In this document: one piece after another, positions 1-11,043 of the stretch
Position numbering within the stretch: the stretch's first letter is position 1
How the letters are laid out: every line of letters starts with the position of its first letter
Assembly (NCBI GenBank): GCA_964016885.1
Contig: OZ024744.1
Coordinates: 68,750,278 to 68,814,277 of the forward strand
Origin: Eledone cirrhosa
Taxonomy: Eukaryota; Mollusca; Cephalopoda; Octopoda; Eledonidae
Length of the DNA stretch: 64,000 nt
Direction of reading: 5' to 3'
The notes under the pieces: model-generated
Database searches by the model: none
What the model saw: only the letters and a program-made list of their open reading frames with translations
What the model was told of the DNA's origin: nothing
Translations under genes and position numbers: made by a program

Positions 1-2106
1 ACTTCTTCGTGACTCACAAAGGATTTTAAGAAGGTGGCGAGAGCACTTTCATGAGCTTTTGTCGTCAATAAAGATTTCCTAAATCTCATTCCAGAAAGTC
101 CTGTGAAAGTAGCTGTCGCAGAACCTCCGACGCTTGTAGAAATTGAGGTGGCTATCTCGAAGCTGAACTGTGGAAGGTCTCCAGGTATGGATGGCATACA
201 TGCAGAGCTCCTACAATATGGTGGTGAGAGACTCCTGCAACATATTCACTCTTTGTTTGGCAGGATATGGGCTAATGAATCCGTACCTGAGGAATGGAGG
301 GATGCAGTAATGGTGTTATTGTACAAGGGAAAGGGTAACAGGAATGATTGTGGGAACTACAGGGGTATATCATTGCTTTCTGTCGTATGGAAAGTTTTAT
401 GTAGAGTGCTTCTGGACCGTCTGCTGACACACATTGCAGATTGTGTTCTTCCTGAAAGTCAATCTGGTTTTCGTGCTGGACGTGGCACTACTGATATGAT
501 CTTCTCAGATAGACAGCTCCAGGAGAAGTGCATGGAACAAGGGCTTGGATCTGTATCAGGTTTTTGTCGATCTGACAAAAGCTTTCGATACTGTTAACAG
601 AAATGCATTATGGAAGGTTCTCCAGAAACTTGTTTGCCGTGATAAGTTCCTTGCTTTAGTTAGGTCTTTCCATGACGACATGATGGCTTGGGTTAATGTC
701 GGAGGTAACATGTCGGAGCCTATCTCAGTAAAGAATGGAGTGAAACAGGGGGATATTCCAGCACCGACCCTGTTTTCCATATACTTTGCAATGGTTTTCT
801 ATATTGCATTCAGGAATTGCGAGCATGGTGTTTACATCCGATATTCAACCCCAGGCAGCATATTTAACATCAGGCGCTTTGCTACAAAAACAAAAGTATT
901 TACATCAATCATAAGAGATCTCTTGTATGCAGATGATTGCGATCTTCTAGCGCACACAGAGTGATATGCAGCACATTTTGAATTCATTTTCTGATGCTTG
1001 CACTGCCCTAGGATTGACTGACAGTCTCAAGAAAACCGTCGTCATGTACCAACCTGCCTCTGGTAAGCAGTACAGTGAACCAAATATCTATGTGTATGGT
1101 AAACGACTTGGAGTGGTTGATCAGTTTTTCTACCTGGGAAGCACTGTGAATCGATACAGCAACCTTGATAATGAAATCCCACTCAGGATTAGGAAAGCAA
1201 GTGATCTTTCGGAAAGCTAGAAAGGGGACTCTGACGTCGGCGAGACATATGCAAGAAGACAAAGGTAAAGGTGTACAAGGCATGTGTGCTCTCTTCTCTT
1301 CTTTATGCCTGCGAGACCTGGGTCACATATCGACACCACCTTAAGCAATTGGAGCGTTTCCATCAGATGTATCTCAGACGGATCCATGGCGTTCGCTGGA
1401 GGGACGACATCAGTGATGTCGAGATTTTGGAAAGTTCTCTGTGTGACTTTATAGAAGCTCTTGTGCTTAAGCAACGACTCCACTCGTGGAGTGGTCACCT
1501 TGCCAGGATGAAAGATTCTAGAATACCAAAACAACTCTTTTATGGAGCGTTAGTTAAAGGAAAACGACGTTCACATAAACCAAAAAAGAGGTATAAGGAT
1601 TCCTTGAAAACCTCTTTGAAAGACGCTAACATATCTGCTGATACATGGGAAAATATTGCTGCTGTTGTAATAAATGGAGTAAGACTACATATGAGGGAAA
1701 AGTTGTCTTTGAGGCATCTCGAATCGCATACGAGAAAGTAAAGCGGGATGTGAGGAAGGGCATTGCTGTTGCATTTCTAGACGGCGAGGGTCCTCTAATG
1801 GCTCTGACATGCAACGTCTGTGCGAGACTCTGGCTAAGTAAAGCTGGACACGAAAGTCATCTATGCAGTCATAAAGTGAGACCAATGGTTGACTACCAGG
1901 CTGCTGTTGGAGATGCTACTCATCATGCTTGCCAAGCATGTGGTAGAGAATGTAAATCAGCAGGAGGGCTCAAGCGACAGGCAAAAGTACATGAACTCCA
2001 ACCACAGCCGACTATTCCCAGTAAATGTTTTGGTTGCCAACTCTGTGCAAGACATTTTAGGTCATTGGCTGGGCTAAAAAGCCACATTCGATCGCAGCGC
2101 TGTTAG
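1..2106 (+). pseudogene. LINE-B: decayed non-LTR retrotransposon, RT plus C-terminal zinc fingers
   Basis: The reading frames rebuild the RT and C-terminal part of a LINE polyprotein that enters from outside the window. Visible in order are a WREHF-type linker near 35-60, the SPGMDGI fingers motif (about 178-201), NYRGISLLS (about 355-380), SGFRAGRGTTDM (about 463-500), FVDLTKAFD (about 563-590), VKQGDIPAPTLFS, the YADD catalytic box at 926-937, then thumb-like sequence and LYACETW. Near the C-terminus lie three C2H2-like fingers (about 1808-1870, 1929-1992, 2036-2101); the second and third have lost a ligand histidine. The gene is broken by a frameshift near 540-550, stops at 962-964 and 1218-1220, and a frameshift between 1640 and 1690, so it cannot encode a full protein. 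Clade is uncertain: RTE- or Proto2-like layout is my best guess. Small pieces of its 3' end recur at 26413, 27331 and 32327. Confidence 0.8.
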
Positions 2107-2231
2107 TTGCTATCGCGTGTGTGTGCGTGTACATATGTTTGTGTGTGCGTGTGTATATATATATATATGTATATTATTATTGTTGTTGTTGTTGTCGTTA
2201 TTATTATTGTTGTTATTATTATTATTATTAA
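2107..2231 (+). repeat. Simple repeats: (GT)n, (TA)n then (TTG/ATT)n
   Basis: Low-complexity stretch directly after the LINE-B stop codon: GT-rich, a short TA run, then interrupted ATT/GTT triplets from about 2175 to 2231. The triplet tract ends exactly where the LINE-A1 fragment begins, making it the first of the ATT junctions described in the findings. Confidence 0.85.
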
Positions 2232-3216
2232 TACTGGCACCTGGAATGTTGCCAGGCACTCACTTGCCTCTACCAAGCGGGCAATGCGATCAGTGGAACT
2301 TCCACTCTCGAGTTCTATAGAGGATTAGTGGTGGGCAAGTGCGATGACGCACTCGGAGAAGCTTTGGGCCTCGACGAAGTCGAACTGACGAGTCTGTACC
2401 GGAGGACCTTTGAGCTGGAGACGATGGACAATTTTCAGAAATCCCTCGCTTGGCAGTGCTACCGGGTGGCACTGCCGGTTCGGGATAAACTCTACAGGCA
2501 CGGAAGTGCTGTCAGACGGACCTGCCCAAGATGCGCACAGAACGACGAAACCGTTCTGCACGCACTTGCCAATGTCCGTGCATTACTGACTTGTGGAGTT
2601 ATGTCGAACAGCTACTGTCGCGTGTGGAACGAATCCGGCTATCAGCCGAGTCCATAGTGAAGATCGATCCACCGCCTTCCTTAGGTCAGGAAGAGCAGGA
2701 AAGTTTCCTCTGTCTGGTGGCAGTTGCGAAAGAGATTATATGGAGGACCAGGTTGAAAGGACTAAAGACAGACACTTTTCTCTTCGGCCAATCCCTCATC
2801 AACTTCTTCAAGTTTCACCTGGAAAGAAGGGTGAGGGTGGAGAGAGAAGTGCTTCCCCCCAGTACATTTGCTAAAAGGTGGGTGAATGTGGCGAGAATGG
2901 CTCGTGTGAATGGGCCTACTCTGACCATGCGCCTATAGGCTGGCTAACTTGAGGAGAGGGGTGCTCTCCCTGGGTGCCCTAGAAGCGCAGGGTGGTTCAG
3001 GATTGGTGGGGCACCCGAATCACCCCAGGGTCGTCCACCCCCTATCGGAGAATTTATTTTGTTATATTTATGCATAGTTTATTTTATATTTTTATATTTT
3101 CATTGTTAAATTAGTCTTGCCATTGTGCACTTTTACTCGACCTTATTGTAAACCCCCACTGTCCCTGTCTTTGTATTGTCCCCTACATGTCGGCCCTTGT
3201 GACTAATAAATGAAAT
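2232..3216 (+). pseudogene. LINE-A1: 5'-truncated 3' end of Tx1/L1-like LINE ORF2
   Basis: The sequence aligns by eye to the last ~200 residues and 3'UTR of the LINE-A ORF2 at 13065-16484. Shared landmarks are MDNFQKSLAWQCYR, LPVRDKLYRHG, a CPRCAQ.DETVLHAL zinc-knuckle-like motif and FFKFHLERR.VR.E. The copy starts abruptly at about 2232 inside an ATT tract, so it lacks endonuclease and RT. A frameshift near 2570 separates two frames that otherwise run to the stop codon at 2936-2938. A 3'UTR follows with AATAAA at 3206-3211 and then an (ATT)n tail. It is clearly more diverged than A2-A4, hence older. It is a dead-on-arrival copy. Confidence 0.85.
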
Positions 3217-3217
3217 C

Positions 3218-3256
<39 letters not shown>

Positions 3257-3268
3257 GTTATTGTTATT
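3217..3268. repeat. (ATT)n tract between LINE-A1 and R4-c1
   Basis: ATT triplets with a few GTT interruptions. It is both the 3' tail of LINE-A1 (plus sense) and the 3' flank of the minus-strand R4-like element, whose sense strand therefore ends in (AAT)n. Confidence 0.9.
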
Positions 3269-6200
3269 CCTTGAATCTCAGTCATTGATGTTGGTTAACT
3301 GGAAAGTCCGTTGGATTGAATATCAAGCCACTACCTGCAGCCTCAGATATTCAGGACGTATCGGAGGGTTCTTGCCGTTCCAAGCAAGCATGCCTTTTGA
3401 AGCGTTCCAAAAAGCGTGAAGGGGCCGATTTTCTTTAACCATCCCTGGAAACCTTTGGAGATAGTCCCCAGTGCGCCTATGACAATCGGGATCACTTTGA
3501 CTTCATGGCAGTTCCAAATCCTTTTCACCTCCCACTTTAGGTCCTGGTATCGGTTAATTTTCTCCCTCTCCTTCTCTTGCACTCTCGTGTCGAACGGGCA
3601 GGCCACATCCACAATCAGGCACGATCTTTTTTCTTTGTCCACAACCACCAGGTCAGGTCTATTGTGTTCCAGTTTTTTGTCCGTCTGTATCCTAAAATCC
3701 CACAGCACCTTCACCTGACTGTTCTCCATCACCGCCTCTGGCCTATGCTCATACCATTTCTCAGAATGTGGTAGATTGTTTACTTTGCACAGGTGCCAGT
3801 GGATCACCCTGCCCATCACATCGTGTCTCCAGCCCTTATAGTGGGTCTGGGCTAGGTGTTTACACTCGGACACAATGTGAGCCACAGTCTCCTCTCTCTC
3901 TCCACAGATCCTGCACAGTGGGCTAGCCTCCTCCTTGTAGATATGGTGCTTCAACCACTTCGTTTTGAGGGCCTGCTCCTGCGCAGCCATTAGCATTCCT
4001 TCTGTAGCCTTTTTGAGGTCTCCTCTTCTCAACCAGTTCCATGTCTGTGGATCTCTAAATTCAGTTTTCTCAAAGAAGGTACTATGAAGGGATTTTCCCT
4101 TAAGGCTGCTCTTCCTCCTTGATGTTATTTCCTCCTTGGGTATCCCCTGGCCTACTGTCCCCTCCTTCAGTACAGCTCTGAGCATTGGCTCCTTACTATA
4201 GGTCACGTATTTGTATAGGTTGTTTTTCTCCATCTGAACACAGTCCTCTATGCTGATAAGACCTCTTCCACCCTCAGATCTCCTTAGGTAGAGTCTATCG
4301 ACATCACTCCTCTTGTGGAACATGTTGTAGATAGTCAATAGCTTCCTAGTCTTCCTATCCATTTCTTTTTGTTCAGCAAACATTCCATCTCAGAATTCCC
4401 GCACTGTACCTAATAATAGACACAGCTCGGGAATTTACTGCGCTTATGGCATTTCTGCTGTTCAGATGTGACTTCAATACGCTCCTCACTCTCCGAATGT
4501 ATTCAGTTCTTAACAATTCCTTCATTTTTTTGTTCTTTATGCCATCAGCCTCCAGAACGCCCAAATACTTGTATCCTTCCTCAGAGTCAATTTCCTTTAT
4601 CATCTCACCTGTTGGTATCTGGATCCCGTTACTTCTGCTCAACCTACCCCTCCTCATCACAATGACTCCACATTTACCAATACCAAACTGCATACATATA
4701 TCACTGCTGAAAATACGGACAGTGTCAACAAGCACATCCAACTCCTTCTCACTTTTCCCGAAGAGCTTAAGATCGTCCATGAAGAGGAGGTGATTGATGG
4801 TAAGCTCTCCCCTTCCCAACTTGTATCCTGCTCTCACTTTTCGCAGCATAATGGTCAAGGGCATCAGGGCAAGGACAAACAACAGAGGGGACAGGCTATC
4901 TCCCTGGAAGATACCTCTCTTGATCTTCACGCTTCCCAAGGATACTCCAGTTGATGTCAACTCTGTCTCCCAGGACCCCATACTCCTGCCCAGCAACTGT
5001 CTGATGTTATCTGCCACCCTGAAGATCTCCAGGCTTTTGGTGATCCAGGAATGAGGCACCATGTCAAATGCCTTTCTGTAGTCTATCCATCCCATGGCAA
5101 GATCAGTGTGTCTCCTCCTGCAATTCCCCATTACCATCTTATCAATAAGCAACTGGTCCTTTGTACCACGTGACTTCTTTCGGCATCCTTTCTGTTCGTC
5201 CGGCAACAAGTTGTTTGTGTGGAGGTGATGGTAGATTTCCTCAGACACAATGCTCGTCAACAGTTTCCACATTACGGGCAGACATGTGATAGGTCTATAG
5301 TTGGTAACATCATTACCCTTGATTCGGTCTTTCATTATCAGAACTGTGGTACCTTTTGTCAACCACTCTGGCACCTCACCCGACACCAAGCAGTCATTGA
5401 ACATGGCCGTCAGCTTCGGGTGGAGGGATGTTAAATGTTTAATCCAATACCCCTGCACACCATCTGGGCCTGGTGATTTCCAGTTGGTTAGTTTTTTGGC
5501 TTGCCCCTTAAGAGTTTCAACTGTGATACTCAAATCAGTCTGTTGCTGTGCCTGCTCACCGATCTCCCTCTGTACTGTCTCAATCCACCCTGCCTGGGCA
5601 TTGTGTCTAACATCCTGCTCCCATATTCCTCTCCAGAATGTTTTAGCTTGTTCCGCCCCAGGGATCAAGTCGGTGCCTCTTTCTTTCCCCTCAAGCTGTC
5701 CAAACAGCATCTTCTGGTTGTTGTCGAACATGCGGTTCTGTTTATACTGACTGACTCTGTTCTCGTATCGCCTGATTTTGGCACTCTTTGCTACAATGCG
5801 TTGCTTCAATTCCTCTATGATAATATTTAGCTTTTTACTCCTAGTTTTGTATTTTATTTCCAGTCTATTTTTAGTGCCTATGTTTTTTAGTGTCCCATTC
5901 AGTAGTGACTCAAGCTTTCCTATGTCATTTCTCATTTCCCCGATTTGCCCACTCAGTCGCTTCTTCCACCACGGCTCTGCTCTTTCTTGTCTGTTGTTTC
6001 CTCTCGCTTTTATACCAAGTAGTTTCCTCACCGTATTTGCTGTTGCTTTGAGGATATTGTTGTACTGGTGAAGACTCCTCGCCTCAAGGTATGGGATGAC
6101 TTTGTTTACCTTAGCTGTTGTTTCTTTTAACTTTTTCCTGTCTACAAATCTTAGGTTCATAGGTCTCCCACTATCATTGTTCAACTCATCTACCACTAAA

Positions 6201-6643
6201 TTTAGGATGTCAACCGAATCTTGTCCTAGCCCGTCAGCATTCATCTCCTCAGTGGCCGTATCTCTGTTCCAGGTATTATTTATCTCAGTATTCAGATCAT
6301 TGTCTGCTTCGGGTGGTTCCTCCGCTCTCAGGACCTCCTCACCTTCATTTCCCGCCGGCTCGCTTGTCTGGCATACTACACCCGCCATCTCCAAGCCATT
6401 CTCTCTGCTCAGTTCCTCCAGTTCCAGCTCGCTTATCCACCCATTAGTTCTTATTACCCGAGCCTGCCCGGCCAATTTTTGTTCATCTAATTTAAATAAA
6501 CCAATCTCGTTCCAGATGTTATGCATCCGTCTCCTGTAGCCCCTCTCCTTGGGGTTACTTTTCAGGTAGCATTGCATAACAGTTCTATTCAATTCTTTCG
6601 TCCAGTTGGTTCTGGCCCCTTTCCTTCTTCTTCTTCCTCCAAC
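3269..6643 (-). mobile_element. R4-c1: R4/Dong-like restriction-endonuclease LINE, 5'-truncated
   Basis: Minus-strand non-LTR element running from its 5' side at 6643 to its 3' end near 3269, with (ATT)n on both sides. It closely matches R4-c2 (22919-26365) over its whole length, but the 5' end stops about 16 residues inside the protein N-terminus of R4-c2, joined directly to ATT repeats. Bombyx Dong, a member of the R4 group, is known to sit in TAA repeats, which fits this insertion. The 3'UTR is short, about 75 bases. The clade call rests on the single-ORF layout and on motifs such as KYKYLGV, AISAVNSRAVSIIRYSAGI and DVDRLYLRRSEGGRGL. Confidence 0.8.
3343..6641 (-). pseudogene. R4-c1 polyprotein (Myb-like, RT, CCHC, RLE) with one frameshift
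   Basis: A single ORF interrupted once. The upstream part (6641 to about 4380) carries the Myb-like region (WTKELNRTVMQCYL), a charged middle, then RT motifs SPGPDGVQGYW, NYRPITCLP, GCRKKSRGTKDQL, WIDYRKAFDMVPH, RGIFQGDSLSPLLF and the catalytic box FMDD (4772-4783). The downstream part (4383-3343) holds AEQKEMDRKTRKLLT, the CX2CX8HX4C knuckle (CRICGEREETVAH) and the C-terminal restriction-like endonuclease core RPDLVVVD...IVDVACP. The break is a single extra A in a short A run at 4378-4380, compared with R4-c2 near 24030. The endonuclease reads through to the natural stop at 3343, unlike in R4-c2. It would be almost intact but for one base, so it is recent. Confidence 0.85.
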
Positions 6644-6707
6644 ATTATTATTATTTTTATTATTATTATTATTATTATTATGATTATTATTATTATTATT
6701 ATTATTA
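6644..6707. repeat. (ATT)n tract between R4-c1 and LINE-A2
   Basis: ATT triplets with one TTTT and one TGATT interruption. This tract joins the truncated 5' end of R4-c1 to the 5' end of LINE-A2. Confidence 0.9.
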
Positions 6708-6914
6708 GTGACCTACGAAGTAAATCGTATCATCGTGAGCTCCGCAAAGGTTTGTTATTTCCGTTTGTTAAAAATTGTCATTTATGGAAAATTTTATTGT
6801 TAACTGTTTATAAGTGCACATACATTGTTTTCCGAAAAGGACACCCAAAAAGATTGGGGCCTTGTGCCCAAATTTTAAACTTTTATTATTATCAAAAAAA
6901 TTTCTTTGAAAGAA

Positions 6915-8873
6915 ATGGCTAATTCACCTCTGCACGAAGCAGCTGAAAGCCTTCCTCACAAATTAACACCTCACACCGACACCACCATTGTAAATGTTAC
7001 TACGTTTGCCAACACAAAAAAAAATATAAGCACTAGCAATATTTTAAATTTGTCTCAGGCAGACATTCATTTCCCGCCATTACCAATGACTGCAGGTGTT
7101 AAAGCCTCCACCACCACCATCACCACGACAACCACCACCACCACCGCGACAACAGAAACAAAAGAAGAAAAAAATGCATTAACTCGTGATGTCGAAATGA
7201 AATCAAGCAAAATCGACTCTTCCCCACCAAAGACGACTGACGTCACCACCACCACAACTGAAAATAAAATTAATATTAACGATAGCAACAACAACAACAA
7301 TGACATTATAAACCCCCCCCCCCCCTCAGTTTCGCCAGAGTAGCAAAACAGTTCGAAGCATTTACGGTAGCTCAGGAGGAATTCGAAAATGCCAAACAAA
7401 TGGTAAAGAAAGATGGGTACAGGGTCAGCCTCACCCCCCCCCACCTAATAAAATGGAGCATCGGCGCCTATGCACAGTGTCGTATAGAACAATAAATGTA
7501 AAATCGCGCCGAGTGGAACGGGCATCCGAGTCCCAAATCCAAAAAGCTTTGGGACATGTGTGGGCAGGAAAAACCCACATCAGACGTGGGCAAAAGTATG
7601 GAACCGTGGATGTGTTCTTTGAAACACCAGAGGAGGCTAGAGAACACTCCATGGCCCCATTAAAAAGTGACGACTTCACACTCGTCCCAAGCTATTGAGG
7701 CCAGAGACTCGTAAAGATCAGGGTGACCCACGTTCCACCGGCCATCGAAATTCCCTGGCTAATAGCGGCTGTCCTCGCCGGCATCGAAGCCAACACGAAA
7801 ATAATAGCAGTAGCAAAAGAAAAGCAGGAAAACTGGTCCGGATCTGGGATGGAGCTCCTGATCCAAGCGGAACAAAAAAGCATTGAGGAGATCCCAGAGG
7901 TAATAGACCTCACTGACGGCAGCCACCTCACGGTAATTGTCGAGGGCAGAAGACCTAGGTGTGTCGTTTGTGGTGAAGGAACCCACCTAAGGGCTTTCTG
8001 CCCTCAGGCTAAAAGGTTGAGACCACCTCTCCTACCCACCCCAGTGACACAACCATCAACACCACCAGTAGCAGATATGGCAGCAAAAACTGTAGCAGCA
8101 ACAACAGAAGCAACTATAACAGCAACAACCCCAGCAACAGTAGCAAAACCAACACCACCACCACCCAACGCTTCAGAACTAGCACCAGCGCCTACAGCAT
8201 CCACCACGCCACAACCAAAACTAACGGCTGTGGAGGATTTTCCACTCCCCGGCCTATCATAACTGGAGACAGATTGTGACGACGAGGAGTGGGAAACGAT
8301 ATCCGGAAAAAAAAAAGAAACCAAAAAAGAAAAAATTCTCTTCCTTCCCCCTCCAAAAACAAAATACAGAGGGAAACAAATAAATTAAGAAACAAAAAAG
8401 TTAGGACAGATATGCCACCATCCACACCAGCATCACCAACCCCATCAACCCAAACACCAACACCATCACCATCATTAACCCCAACACCACCATCACCAAC
8501 ACCACAAAAGTCACCAAAATGCGAAACAGAAACAAACCCACAACAAACGCAAACAAAACAAACCAACCAAAACGATACACACTACACAGCATTAAATTTG
8601 AACAACAAGCAATTATTACACTACATCCAACACAACACCAGCATCACAGAAAAAGACTACACAACAACCCCAAAATTCACACCACCTCCACACATACAAA
8701 TCACTCGCATCACACAGAAAACGTACATGACACTAAAACAAAAATTCCCCAAAGACATCGGAGACTTCCGACAAGCACTCTCCAGGAGGATTTATAAGGA
8801 CGTCCTTCCTCAGGAGGCCACAAGCAGTGAAAAGGATGGAAAAACCGTCCTTCCCCTACGAGAAGTAAGGTAA
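6915..8873 (+). pseudogene. LINE-A2 ORF1 (RRM-like plus CCHC RNA-binding protein), broken
   Basis: Homologous to LINE-A3 ORF1. It has a Thr/Asn-rich N-terminus, an RRM-like region (RTINVKSRRVERASESQIQKA then KYGTVDVFFETPEEA), the CCHC knuckle CVVCGEGTHLRAFC (about 7960-8001), Pro/Thr-rich low-complexity sequence and a conserved C-terminal block. Lesions compared with A3: a 13-C run at 7313-7325, a 9-C run at 7434-7442 that shifts frame, TGA at 7696-7698 (Cys to stop), TAA at 8260-8262 (Gln to stop), and an expanded A run near 8306-8316. The start ATG at 6915 matches the ATG of A3. In this LINE group ORF1 is expected to bind element RNA. Confidence 0.85.
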
Positions 8874-8921
8874 GTGGTCTTTCCCATCTTTTCCACTCCT
8901 TTTCAACATGACCTCACTCAG
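8870..8921 (+). other. Candidate mini-intron across LINE-A2 ORF1/ORF2 junction
   Basis: Donor-like AAG/GTAAGT at 8867-8875, a pyrimidine-rich middle, and acceptor CACTCAG ending at 8921. Removing 52 nt joins ORF1 codon AG to A of ORF2, giving Arg in frame. See the matching sites in A3 and A4. Splicing is inferred, not shown. Confidence 0.3.
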
Positions 8922-10749
8922 AATAGGCAGCATAAATGCGCGTGGCTTGGGGTCGTCATGGAAGCAGGGCCACCTGCTCAACGACCTCAGGTCACTAAAC
9001 ATAGATGTAGTGGCCATCAGCGAGACCAGAATCTCCGAAGCACAGGCTTTCGCACCGATCTTCGGCGGCTACGATGTGTACGCATCTCCCAGCCGTCCAG
9101 GATCGGGGGGAGGAGTTGCTGTGCTTTTTCGGAGAGGTTTGGATCTTGCCATACGGGCCATCTTCCTGGACCCAGAAGGTAAGTTGGTGGTGCTGGACGT
9201 GACCAGCGGAGACGGGCAAGCTTTCAGGTTAGTGGCCGTCTATGCCCCGACAGGAGCAGGGCGGCCTGATTTCTTCCGGCGTCTGGAGACCTTTCTTGGA
9301 ACGTCCCGCTCTTTAGTGTTAGTGGGCGACTGGAACGGGATCTTAGATGCACGCTGGGATTGTGTGGGATTAGTGGATAGGGAAGGAGGGTGCAAGAGTC
9401 TCACCAACCTGCTCAGACGTTTTGAACTGTCTGACAGGTACCGAATGGATTTCCCGAATGTACCAATGTGGACTTGGACAAATCGCATAGGGTCATCCAG
9501 ATCATATCTAGATAGAGTATTTTGTAGGGAAATAGATAGGTCTAGCATAGGCTGTCCACAATTCAAGATAGTCAGCTACACGGACGACAAATTCGTGATC
9601 TGTGTGCTTGACTTAGATAGGCTTCATAGACGAGGACCCGGCTACTGGAAGCTAAACGCGTCCTTACCAGCGCGCAAGGCCTACAGAGACCGGATTAGCG
9701 AACTAGTTAAGCGGGCGTTGACGGGGGCCATCGTCAACAACAAGTGGTGGTTTGCTCTGAAAAGAGCAATTAGAATAGAGTCCATTAGGTTTAGTAAGAC
9801 TTTAGCAATAGAGAAAAATAGAGCAGAGGGAGAATTAGTTAGAAAATTAGATGAGGCGCTTAGCAAAGGCATCGCGACTGACGTACTTGCGGCGAAATTG
9901 GCCCTTGACCAATTCTTCAATGCAAAGCACGAAGGCTGCGTTGTCAGAGCTAGGGTGCGTGCTCTCAGACACGAGGGGACGAAAGCCGTTCAATGGGCCC
10001 GAGTGGCGGAGGCGCGTCGTGGCAACAAAGCCACGATCCGGTCTTTGGTGGACCACGACGGGCGCATGCTACTCGATCCCGGGCAAATGTGTGAAGCTTT
10101 TCAGCGACACTTCGCTCAACTGTTCGGGGGCAGTGGCGGGCCAGATCGAGGGATAGACTTTAGTGTCTACCTCGACGGACTGCCGCGGCTTTCGGCCACT
10201 GAAGCGGAGTGTTGCGAAAAGCCGATAACAACCGCTGAAGTACGGGATGCAATGACTAGTTGCACAAGGGGTAAATCGCCTGGTTTGGATGGTCTGCCCT
10301 ATGAACTTTACGTACAAATGCCAAACTTGTTCGGAGGCCTCTTGGCGGACGTCTACTGCAACTGGCAACAGAACGGGAGAATTCCCAGCTCTGTGAGCCG
10401 AGGAGCGGTGGCGCTGCTGAGAAAGGATCCGAACAAGGGGGATAACATAGATAATTTTAGGCCCATAACTCTGCTAAACACAGAGTTCAAGATTTTGGCC
10501 AAGGTGCTAGCAAAGAGGTTGGCGCTTGTCGTTGGTGGTCTGGTGGGAGAGGCACAGACATGCACCATTCCCGACAGATCCATCCACGACAACCTCCACC
10601 TCATGCGATACATCGTAGAGAGGGTAGCTAGGGAACCTGGCACGGGTGGGTCTTTGATCAATTTAGATCAGTCGAAAGCCTTCGATAGGGTCGACCATCG
10701 TTACCTAGCGGCATTTGTACCGTCCTGTATTGTCCTGTACTGTCCTTAA
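8908..10749 (+). pseudogene. LINE-A2 ORF2, APE endonuclease plus truncated RT
   Basis: The ORF opens with ATG at 8908, 34 nt after the ORF1 stop. The APE-type endonuclease is visible as INARGLG, ISETRIS, VYAPTGAGRP, LVGDWNGILD and WTWTNRIGSSRSYLDRVF. The terminal catalytic SDH-like motif reads TDD here, where A3 has TDH, so the general-base histidine is lost. RT starts with KSPGLDGLPYELY, NFRPITLLN and LINLDQSKAFDRVDHRY. It then runs through the deletion junction at about 10712 into 3'UTR sequence, ending after about 12 unrelated residues. No YADD box, thumb or C-terminal knuckle remains. Neither nicking nor reverse transcription is expected. Confidence 0.85.
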
Positions 10750-10788
10750 TGTCTACTTTATGTAAACCCTTGTGGTTAATAAAGAAAA

Positions 10789-10789
<1 letters not shown>

Positions 10790-10834
<45 letters not shown>
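10790..10834. repeat. (ATT)n tract between LINE-A2 and LINE-A3
   Basis: Uninterrupted ATT triplets. It is the tail of LINE-A2 and the 5' flank of LINE-A3. Confidence 0.95.
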
Positions 10835-10984
10835 GGCGACCTACGTAGGAAATCGTATTATCGTGAGCTCCTCAAAGGTTTGTTATTTCCGTTTGTTTAA
10901 AAATTGCCATTTATGGAAAATTTTATTGTAAACTGTTTATAAGCACACATACATTGTTTTCCGAAAAGGACACCCAAAAAGATT

Positions 10985-11002
10985 GGGGCCTTGTGCCCAA
11001 AA
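10985..11002 (+). promoter_or_regulatory. Short conserved 5'UTR hairpin upstream of LINE-A ORF1
   Basis: GGGGCCTTGTGCCC can fold as a GGG/CCC stem-loop about 45 nt before the ORF1 ATG. The same position in LINE-A4 (16930-16947) reads GGGGTTTTGTACCC, keeping the stem while the loop changes. The flanking CCCAAAATTT is shared. Function is unknown. Confidence 0.3.
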
Positions 11003-11043
11003 TTTTAACTTTTATTATTATCCAAAAATTTCTTTGAAAAAAA

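Larger units (their letters stand above)
6708..10789 (+). mobile_element. LINE-A2: Tx1/L1-like LINE with internal deletion in ORF2
   Basis: The 5' end begins GTGACCTACG directly after the ATT tract and matches the 5' end of LINE-A3 at 10835. It contains a 5'UTR, broken ORF1, ORF2 through the middle of RT, then a jump at about 10712-10713 into the 3'UTR. Relative to LINE-A3 the missing block corresponds to about 14871-16651, roughly 1.78 kb, with a 2-base CA microhomology at the join. AATAAA lies at 10778-10783, followed by an (ATT)n tail. It is non-autonomous. An RNA-level or repair-mediated internal deletion could explain it. Confidence 0.85.

Noticed and set aside
1645..2106. Stand-alone C2H2 zinc-finger host gene
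   Set aside because: The fingers continue the LINE-B RT C-terminus in order, two have lost a ligand, and the frame is broken upstream.
4446..6539. Plus-strand frames opposite the R4-like ORF
   Set aside because: They are antisense shadows of a protein with clear RT and endonuclease motifs on the minus strand.
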